This document shows, in pieces, positions 1 to 4,715 of a stretch of DNA of 11,275 bases. A program made the translations under genes and the position numbers. Source of the stretch: Candidatus Onthoplasma faecigallinarum (GTDB lineage: Bacteria > Bacillota > Clostridia > Christensenellales > UBA1242); the NCBI GenBank assembly GCA_018715225.1, contig DVMB01000058.1:1-11275 (forward strand). Direction: 5' to 3'. Numbering within the stretch: the stretch's first letter is position 1; every line of letters begins with the position of its first letter. The notes below the pieces were generated by a model. It saw nothing but the letters and a program-made list of their open reading frames with translations. It ran no database searches and had not been told where the DNA came from.

Positions 1-755
1 ATTAAATTTCCAGTTCTCTTTAACGCATATTCATATCTATTCAACTCGCACTTGCTGACAACAAAAATTTGACCTCGTATCTCTGCCATAGGCTCCACGC
101 TCACTTTTTCGCCGCTGCTGTTGATATTGAATGGCAAAACTAAAGGATCTCCCACATTTACATAATCTCCCACTTTCACGTTTGTCGTGCCTGTAATGAT
201 GTTTATATCCGTAACAATACCATTGAATTTAGCAACTATCGGCTGATAAGTCTGTTCGACATAGACCAGTTTCTCGCTGATATTGATGATGATACTTGTC
301 CCCTGGCGTATAACGGACACTTGTGCTATCATGTCATAATTGTTCAGTAGTATATTTTCTATCTCTTCACTAGATTGAAGATTTATCTTGCCCACTCTTA
401 TTCCGTTGTCATTCAATACATTTGTTATGTCGCTTTCAGTTAGATCCTTTGTCCCGTATACTTCAATTTGCCAGGTGTAATTGCTGGCAAATATGGCAAA
501 AATCATGCCAAAAAATACACCTAAAATTATCCCTAAATTTGCTAGCGTCAATTTTGGTAAACGTTTTACAAATCCCAATGTGGATATGACTTTGAAATTT
601 TTTATATAGCGTTTTACCTTTTTCTCATCCTTGTCGTCGACCTCAAATCTCACATGATTGTGTTCCAAACGGACGACATTATATAGAGTGATCTTTTTTA
701 GGTATAATTTCTTCAACAAATTTTCAATATCATAACCCGTCAAATCAAATCTCAT
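1..755 (-). CDS. yqfD: Sporulation protein YqfD, C-terminus cut by the window edge
   Basis: The ATG at 753-755 opens a frame that runs off the left edge with no stop, giving the first 251 residues of a protein that is usually near 390. Residues 1-69 are a charged cytoplasmic part. Residues about 70-91 (LTLANLGIILGVFFGMIFAI) form one membrane segment. After it comes a region like the POTRA domain of FtsQ, beginning WQIEVYGTKDLTESDI. Residues about 172-205 hold the stretch typical of the family, PIVAKFNGIVTDINIITGT followed by VKVGDYVNVGDPLV. YqfD is a membrane protein needed for normal sporulation in Bacillus subtilis, where it belongs to the sigma-E regulon; its biochemical role is not settled. 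The start overlaps the yqfC stop as ATGA, so the pair is probably translationally coupled. In relatives phoH usually follows yqfD, but that would lie beyond the edge. The family call is firm; function is from the family. Confidence 0.93.
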   Translation of the reverse strand, partial: MRFDLTGYDIENLLKKLYLKKITLYNVVRLEHNHVRFEVDDKDEKKVKRYIKNFKVISTLGFVKRLPKLTLANLGIILGVFFGMIFAIFASNYTWQIEVYGTKDLTESDITNVLNDNGIRVGKINLQSSEEIENILLNNYDMIAQVSVIRQGTSIIINISEKLVYVEQTYQPIVAKFNGIVTDINIITGTTNVKVGDYVNVGDPLVLPFNINSSGEKVSVEPMAEIRGQIFVVSKCELNRYEYALKRTGNL

Positions 756-1006
756 CTTATCCCCACATTTTTTATACTACCCTCTATGACACAGGTGTTT
801 TTATCTAGATATTTTATTTTCAAATCATGCCCCTCCACAATAAGCAACGCCTTTTTCATCTGGAACTGCATCTCATCTATACCGAAACTGACGACCGACT
901 TTATTCCCTCGATATACAGGAATTTACCGCCAAGATTTACCGTCCTATAGTTTATGGATATTTCTGTATCTTGCATAAACTTATTTATCTCATCTAACAT
1001 GCTCAT
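752..1006 (-). CDS. yqfC: Sporulation protein YqfC (YabP/YqfC family)
   Basis: An 84-residue soluble protein with no membrane segment. The middle (GGKFLYIEGIKSVVSFGIDE) and end (LLIVEGHDLKIKYLDKNTCV) have the alternating beta pattern and the 'I.G.dL.I..l....v.IeG.I' signature of the small YabP/YqfC sporulation family, and the length is normal. In Bacillus subtilis yqfC is transcribed by sigma-E in the mother cell; its molecular role is unknown. It overlaps yqfD downstream by four bases (ATGA), the conserved order. A second in-frame ATG at 998-1000 gives MLDEINKF and could be the true start. Neither ATG has a Shine-Dalgarno site, and the only promoter-like feature is CATATAAT about five bases before the first ATG. 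The ABC-F terminator at 1092-1117 separates it from the gene upstream. Confidence 0.88.
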   Translation of the reverse strand: MSMLDEINKFMQDTEISINYRTVNLGGKFLYIEGIKSVVSFGIDEMQFQMKKALLIVEGHDLKIKYLDKNTCVIEGSIKNVGIR

Positions 1007-1091
1007 AGAAAATTATATGTTGGAAGCACAAAAAAAAGACATCACTATACTACATAGAATAGCCATAAATAATATATATATGGTGTAGAAA
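1007..1091 (-). promoter_or_regulatory. Possible -10 element for yqfCD
   Basis: Between the ABC-F terminator and yqfC, the minus strand reads CATATAAT at 1012-1019. This matches the sigma-E -10 consensus CATACAAT at seven of eight positions and also contains a perfect TATAAT (1012-1017). It ends only five bases before the ATG at 1006, so a transcript from it would have almost no leader. No matching -35 of either type was found at the right distance; the spacer region is a run of eight T and mixed bases. Sigma-E control is known for the family in Bacillus; here it is inference from one weak box. Confidence 0.3.
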
Positions 1092-1117
1092 CAAAAATAA
1101 AGGCTAGACGCCTTTAT
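1092..1117 (-). terminator. Intrinsic terminator after the ABC-F gene
   Basis: ATAAAGGC at 1097-1104 and GCCTTTAT at 1110-1117 form an 8-base-pair perfect stem with a five-base loop. On the minus strand the stem is followed at once by TTTTT (1092-1096 in reverse), the usual form of a Rho-independent terminator. It begins 19 bases past the stop of the ABC-F gene, so it ends that transcript and isolates yqfCD. Confidence 0.85.
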
Positions 1118-1135
1118 CTAAAAGTTATCCACTTT

Positions 1136-2716
1136 TTATTTTTTCATTTGAGTGTCCACATATGTCTCGTAATCTATTTCACGGTCATATTCTAGGGTGT
1201 TGTTGATTCTAATTATCCTATTGGCAACTGTGGACATTATCTCCTCGTCATGAGTGGAGAAAATCATGCACCCCTCAAATCTTTCCATGCCCTTGTTTAG
1301 TGCCGTGATTGATTCTAGATCGAGGTGGTTCGTTGGCTCATCTAACAACAAGAAATTACCACTCTCCAACATCATTTTGGCGAGCATACATCTAACTTTT
1401 TCCCCACCGGACAGCACTTTTGCTTTCTTCTCGGCTTCTTCTCCGCTGAATAGCATACGCCCAAGCCAACTACGCAAGAAAGTCGCATCATTTTCTTTTG
1501 TGAACTGTCCTATCCACTCTACCAAAGACAAATCACAATTCTCAAAATAACTATTGTTGTTCTGTGGTAGATAGGTATGAGTGATAGTTTTGCCCCAAAC
1601 CACTTCGCCCTTATAATCTTTATCAATGCCTGCCAAAATGTCAAATAGTGCCGTTACGACATTGCTGTTGTTCGACATGAGGGCAATCTTATTCCCTGGG
1701 CGTACAGTAAAGGACACATTTTCAAACAGACCTTTTTTCGTCAAATTCTTCACAAACAAGATGTCGTTACCTATCCTTTGCTCAAACTTGAAATCAATAT
1801 ACGGATATTTCCTACTGCTAGGTTTTATATCTTCAATCGTCAGTCGTTCCAATTCCTTTTTCCTGCTAGTAGCCTGCCTTGATTTTGAAGCATTGGCAGA
1901 AAATCGTGCTATAAATTCTTGCAATTCCTTGGCTCGCTGTTCTGCTTTCTTGTTTTGCTCTTTTTGTTGTCTCAAAGCCAACTGACTTGATTCGTACCAA
2001 AAATCGTAGTTGCCTAGATACAAGTTTATTTTGCCGTAATCTATATCGCAAATATGAGTACACACCTTATTCAAGAAATGTCTATTGTGGCTGACTATGA
2101 TGATGGTGTTTTCAAAGTTTAAAATAAAATCTTCTAGCCAACGAATCGTTTTCAAGTCCAAGTTGTTCGTCGGTTCGTCCAAAATCAAATTATCAGGATT
2201 GGAAAATAGTGCCTGAGCCAGCAAGACTTTCACCTTGATTTTGCTATCCACATTAGCCATAAGTTCGTGATGCAACTCTTTTGGAATCTCTAGCGAATTT
2301 AGCAAATTTTCTGCCTCGCTCTCTGCATCCCAACCGTTGAGTTCCATGAATTCGGCTTCCAATTCTCCCAGTTTGATACCATCTTCTTCGGTAAAGTCCG
2401 TCTTTGCATAATACATCTCTTTTTCGTCCATGATCTCCACTAAACGCTTGTGCCCCATCAAAACAGTACGCAATACGGTGTATTCATTGTATTTTTCCTG
2501 ATTCTGCTCGAGTACAGACAACCTCTCTTTCGGTGGGATAATGACTTCGCCTTTATTTGGCTCCAATTCGCCTGAAAGGACTTTCATAAAGGTTGATTTC
2601 CCCGCACCATTGGCACCTATTACCCCATAGCAATTACCTTTCGTAAATTTTAGATTGACATCTTCAAAAAGTTTTCTACTCCCGAACTGAACAGCCACAT
2701 TGTTTACAGTTATCAT
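1136..2716 (-). CDS. ykpA: ABC-F family ATPase, YbiT/YkpA subfamily
   Basis: A 526-residue protein with two fused ABC ATPase domains and no membrane segments, the layout of ribosome-associated ABC-F proteins. Domain 1 has an intact Walker A (GANGAGKST, 34-42), Walker B LILDE (177-181) and H-loop SH (209-210). The linker at about 236-305 carries the subfamily stretch ARFSANASKSRQATSRKK. Domain 2 has the signature LSGGEKVR (435-442) and Walker B LLLDE (456-460). Two motifs are degenerate: domain 1 has VDSKI (156-160) where LSGGE is expected, and domain 2 has SNNSNVVTA (348-356) with no Walker A lysine. As I recall, Bacillus YkpA is also degenerate at these places, so this is not decay. The start is ATG 2716, because AAGGAG lies four bases before it; an in-frame TTG at 2731 lies upstream of that site. 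Probable role: translation-associated ATPase, substrate unknown. Confidence 0.95.
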   Translation of the reverse strand: MITVNNVAVQFGSRKLFEDVNLKFTKGNCYGVIGANGAGKSTFMKVLSGELEPNKGEVIIPPKERLSVLEQNQEKYNEYTVLRTVLMGHKRLVEIMDEKEMYYAKTDFTEEDGIKLGELEAEFMELNGWDAESEAENLLNSLEIPKELHHELMANVDSKIKVKVLLAQALFSNPDNLILDEPTNNLDLKTIRWLEDFILNFENTIIIVSHNRHFLNKVCTHICDIDYGKINLYLGNYDFWYESSQLALRQQKEQNKKAEQRAKELQEFIARFSANASKSRQATSRKKELERLTIEDIKPSSRKYPYIDFKFEQRIGNDILFVKNLTKKGLFENVSFTVRPGNKIALMSNNSNVVTALFDILAGIDKDYKGEVVWGKTITHTYLPQNNNSYFENCDLSLVEWIGQFTKENDATFLRSWLGRMLFSGEEAEKKAKVLSGGEKVRCMLAKMMLESGNFLLLDEPTNHLDLESITALNKGMERFEGCMIFSTHDEEIMSTVANRIIRINNTLEYDREIDYETYVDTQMKK

Positions 2717-2720
2717 AATT

Positions 2721-2726
2721 CTCCTT
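2721..2726 (-). promoter_or_regulatory. Ribosome binding site fixing the ABC-F start
   Basis: The minus strand reads AAGGAG, then AATT, then ATG at 2716. It sits between the in-frame TTG at 2731 and the ATG, so the TTG cannot be the start it serves. Homologues also begin at the ATG (MITVNNVAVQF). Confidence 0.88.
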
Positions 2727-2779
2727 ATCAAAACATTATATTATAGACTATGTGATGTAAAAATTTAAACAAGTTAAAT

Positions 2780-2820
2780 TTTATATTTTGTTGACACAAA
2801 ATTCACAATAAATTGTGTCA
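2780..2820 (-). promoter_or_regulatory. Candidate promoter with overlapping dyad upstream of the ABC-F gene
   Basis: On the minus strand TTGTGA (2803-2808) and TATAAA (2780-2785) are separated by exactly 17 bases, a plausible sigma-A promoter. A perfect 8-base inverted repeat, TGACACAA at 2792-2799 and TTGTGTCA at 2813-2820 with 13 bases between, is centred on the -35, with one arm in the promoter spacer and one just upstream. That arrangement suits a repressor operator. Other -10-like boxes, two overlapping TATAAT at 2735-2745, lie nearer the gene and could be the real promoter. In AT-rich DNA of this length a few such 8-base dyads are expected by chance, so its position is the main argument. 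Confidence 0.4.
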
Positions 2821-2992
2821 TCACGCTTGAATCAACATCGAATTTGCTTGTAAACGCACTCTGTGCTTGTGTTTAGACAAATCCTTATATTGATATAGAC
2901 TAACACATAAAAAAAATATTTGCAATAAAAAATCTTGTTTTGCTTAAATTTACTTAAAATATACTCAAAATATATGATCTATATTCTTACCC

Positions 2993-3646
2993 TCACAACT
3001 TAATTTGTCGCCTATGATGAGCAAATATTATATTAGACAAAAATATTATTCCTATCGTCAACACATAGCCTATACACCAGCCAGCCAATACATCACTAAG
3101 ATAATGTACCCCTAAATATATCCTAGACAACCCGAGCATGAATATTAGACAACTCAATGCGACTATCAGTCCAAATTTGACTGACTTGTTTTGGACTTTT
3201 TTATAGACATAGTATATCATCAAGCCAAAGACCACAAAACTCATCATTGCATGAGCGGATGGAAAACTATACCCCGACTCCACTATGACATTCACTACCT
3301 CTGGACGTGGACGTTTGACAATCAATTTTATAATTAAATTTAGGACACCGCTAAGAATCAAACCAATACTTAATGTTATACCAATTTTTTTGTCTTTGTC
3401 AAAGATTAAAAATAACAATACTATTATTATCAAACCAATCGTTGAACCAAAATAGGTAAAATATTTAAAAAAGTTATCTAAAAATACACTTCTAGAGCCC
3501 CTAACAAACATATCATAAAACCAATTGTCAAATGGAATTGTTTTATCATACACAACCAAGCACAAGATCACGAAAAATAGCACTAGAAAGACGATCAATA
3601 GTGCTAAATTTAATATGAAAAGTCCTTTATTTTTTGTGCTCTGCAT
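2993..3646 (-). CDS. PAP2-family integral membrane phosphatase
   Basis: A 217-residue protein with about six membrane segments (near 9-33, 67-83, 88-108, 130-148, 157-173 and 187-207), normal for bacterial PAP2 phosphatases. All three active-site motifs are present: K107-x6-R114-P115 (KLIVKRPRP), P129-S-A-H132 (the usual PSGH with alanine for glycine), and S174-R175-x5-H181-x3-D185 (SRIYLGVHYLSD). Members remove phosphate from lipid phosphates such as undecaprenyl pyrophosphate, phosphatidic acid or phosphatidylglycerol phosphate; the substrate here cannot be told from sequence. A role in recycling the undecaprenyl carrier would fit the wall genes nearby, but that is inference. It lies 69 bases after nrdR with no terminator between, so it may share the nrdR transcript. 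There is no Shine-Dalgarno site before its ATG; only a CATAAT three bases upstream. Confidence 0.92.
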   Translation of the reverse strand: MQSTKNKGLFILNLALLIVFLVLFFVILCLVVYDKTIPFDNWFYDMFVRGSRSVFLDNFFKYFTYFGSTIGLIIIVLLFLIFDKDKKIGITLSIGLILSGVLNLIIKLIVKRPRPEVVNVIVESGYSFPSAHAMMSFVVFGLMIYYVYKKVQNKSVKFGLIVALSCLIFMLGLSRIYLGVHYLSDVLAGWCIGYVLTIGIIFLSNIIFAHHRRQIKL

Positions 3647-3715
3647 ACAATTATGATTTACTATAAATGCTTTTATATGAATGATTATTAAAAAACTAAA
3701 AATTTTAATTAGATA

Positions 3716-4153
3716 TTATCTATTTATAAAACGTCTAATACCATCAAAATTATCACATTCGGTATGCTGTGTGAAATATACTAGACATGCCATAGCATTG
3801 ATCTCCATCAAAACATTGAGGGCTATCTTGACTATGTCTCGTGTAGTAATCTCTTGTTTCTGTAATGCGAATAGTTGACTCTCGATATTTGATACAATTT
3901 CATCCAGTTGCTCATTGGTAATATCTGTACAATATGTAGCGTATTTAATACTCTCAAAAAGTTTTTCTTTCTTGAAAGGTTCACGCTCATTCAAAACATT
4001 TGTCACAATCATAGGATTACGCTCAACTGTCTCATAAGTTGTAAAACGTTTTCCACACCTTAGACACTCTCTGCGCCTACGTATGCTCATATCCTTTAGA
4101 TATCTGCTATCTACTACTTTGCTCTCATTATTTCCACAAAAAATACATCTCAT
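3716..4153 (-). CDS. nrdR: Transcriptional repressor NrdR
   Basis: A 145-residue protein, close to the usual 150. The N-terminal zinc ribbon is complete (C3, C6, C30, C33; MRCIFCGNNESKVVDSRY and SIRRRRECLRCGKRFTTYE). The ATP-cone follows from about residue 47. NrdR represses ribonucleotide reductase genes by binding NrdR boxes in response to ATP or dATP; no nrd gene or NrdR box was seen in this window. The cone is unusual: the common 'VIKKDG.RE.F' reads IVTNVLNEREPF (49-60), and the conserved 'VAYVRFASVYR.F' near the end reads MACLVYFTQHTECDNF (121-136), so residues that usually contact nucleotide are replaced. The start is ATG 4153, because homologues start there and AGGAG lies seven bases before it; in-frame ATGs upstream at 4183 and 4210 lack family similarity. 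DNA-binding function is well supported, nucleotide sensing less so. Confidence 0.93.
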   Translation of the reverse strand: MRCIFCGNNESKVVDSRYLKDMSIRRRRECLRCGKRFTTYETVERNPMIVTNVLNEREPFKKEKLFESIKYATYCTDITNEQLDEIVSNIESQLFALQKQEITTRDIVKIALNVLMEINAMACLVYFTQHTECDNFDGIRRFINR

Positions 4154-4160
4154 GCTATAA

Positions 4161-4167
4161 CTCCTGC
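4161..4167 (-). promoter_or_regulatory. Ribosome binding site fixing the nrdR start
   Basis: GCAGGAG on the minus strand, seven bases before ATG 4153. It decides against the longer frame that opens at 4210. Confidence 0.85.
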
Positions 4168-4171
4168 ATTT

Positions 4172-4200
4172 ATTATGGCACATTTCGTCGAAAATAACAA
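4172..4200 (-). promoter_or_regulatory. Candidate sigma-A promoter for nrdR
   Basis: The minus strand has TTGTTA (4195-4200), a 17-base spacer, and CATAAT (4172-4177) preceded by TGC, an extended -10. The start point would fall near 4165, so the leader would be only about a dozen bases and would begin near the ribosome site. The spacer holds a short odd palindrome, TTTCG-T-CGAAA (4183-4193), that could be a protein site, though this is weak. It suggests nrdR, probably with the PAP2 gene, is transcribed apart from the ylmC-like gene upstream. Confidence 0.5.
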
Positions 4201-4236
4201 ATGAAATCAAATAATTTTAATACAAAATTTTTAAAT

Positions 4237-4557
4237 TTACTGTTTCAAAGCGATGATATTATTGTTGCGGTTATGTTTATTTGGCGGACCTTTTTGCTGT
4301 GGCGGTGAATTGTCATCAACGTACAACTCCACCAAAATCACATCTACCCCAATTTTGCATACACAATTATATGGGATAAACAAATCTTTGTTGTTCCTAA
4401 ATAGTCCCCAAAATCCTTGATTCGGTTGCGGGACGACAAAACCTAACGCATTCGCTGTTACAACGTCAAAAATTACATCAGTTATATGCCCTAGACATTT
4501 TCCGTCAACTGTGTTCACTACCTGTTTAGCTTTAAGTTCGAGGAAAGAAACTTCCAT
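4237..4557 (-). CDS. ylmC: YlmC/YmxH-family PRC-barrel protein
   Basis: A 106-residue soluble protein. Residues 1-78 form a PRC-barrel of the YlmC/YmxH type: LKAKQVVNTVDGKCLGHITD, then the hydrophobic LGFVVP with FWGLFRNNKDLFIPYNCV, then KIGVDVILVELYV. Members are about 80-85 residues and are linked to sporulation in Bacillus; what they bind is unknown. This copy has an added tail of about 28 residues rich in Asn, Pro, Gln and Lys (NSPPQQKGPPNKHNRNNN) with no predicted structure. No Shine-Dalgarno site precedes the ATG; a TATAAT abuts it directly (4558-4563), too close to be its promoter unless translation begins elsewhere. It follows the parC terminator and is separated from nrdR by 83 bases that hold an nrdR promoter. 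YlmC and YmxH are close relatives, so the symbol is a family label. Confidence 0.85.
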   Translation of the reverse strand: MEVSFLELKAKQVVNTVDGKCLGHITDVIFDVVTANALGFVVPQPNQGFWGLFRNNKDLFIPYNCVCKIGVDVILVELYVDDNSPPQQKGPPNKHNRNNNIIALKQ

Positions 4558-4663
4558 ATTATAAAATATGTTAGTTTTTAGAAGATGATGTCATATTTTA
4601 CCAATAAATAGCATAAAGAATATAAAAGCATTACTAAAACCACTAAATGTTATGATTATCTAT

Positions 4664-4697
4664 AAAAAACCTAAGACCTTAATGTCTTAGGATTTTT
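4664..4697. terminator. Bidirectional hairpin terminator after parC
   Basis: CCTAAGAC (4670-4677) and GTCTTAGG (4684-4691) form a perfect 8-base-pair stem with a six-base loop. On the minus strand it is followed by TTTTTT (4664-4669 in reverse), 25 bases past the parC stop, and ends the parE-parC transcript. On the plus strand ATTTTT follows, so it could also stop antisense transcription. Confidence 0.9.
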
Positions 4698-4715
4698 ATT
4701 TGTAATATTTATATT

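Larger units (their letters stand above)
2717..2992. other. Gene-free stretch between PAP2 and ABC-F genes
   Basis: These 276 bases hold no convincing gene. They contain the ABC-F ribosome site and candidate promoter with dyad, and an imperfect hairpin at 2848-2880 (TTGT/ACAA, AAAC/GTTT and GCAC/GTGC pairings with loop TCT and bulges of four and two bases). The part from about 2812 to 2888 is visibly richer in G and C than the AT-rich flanks. No T-run follows the hairpin on either strand, so it is not a terminator, and no terminator was seen after the PAP2 gene. A 19-codon minus-strand frame, 2821-2880, begins TTG after AAGGA but with one-base spacing, too close for normal use. Confidence 0.5.

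Noticed and set aside
1125..1133. DnaA-box-like TTATCCACT
   Set aside because: One mismatch to TTATNCACA, a single copy, and no AT-rich unwinding region or dnaA gene nearby; not an origin.
1254..1985. Plus-strand open frames inside the ABC-F gene
   Set aside because: They lie antisense to a full, well-conserved gene, show no recognisable family and have no ribosome sites.
2717..2731. TTG start at 2731 giving a five-residue longer ABC-F protein
   Set aside because: The AAGGAG site lies downstream of the TTG and just before ATG 2716, and homologues begin at MITVNNV.
2848..2880. Terminator for the PAP2 gene
   Set aside because: The stem is broken by bulges and no T-run follows on either strand, and it lies more than 100 bases past the stop.
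4154..4210. Longer nrdR beginning at ATG 4210 or 4183
   Set aside because: The added residues have no family similarity; AGGAG precedes ATG 4153, and a promoter overlaps the upstream part.
4558..4563. TATAAT as promoter of the ylmC-like gene
   Set aside because: It touches the ATG, so transcription would begin inside the coding sequence; no -35 fits at 16-18 bases.
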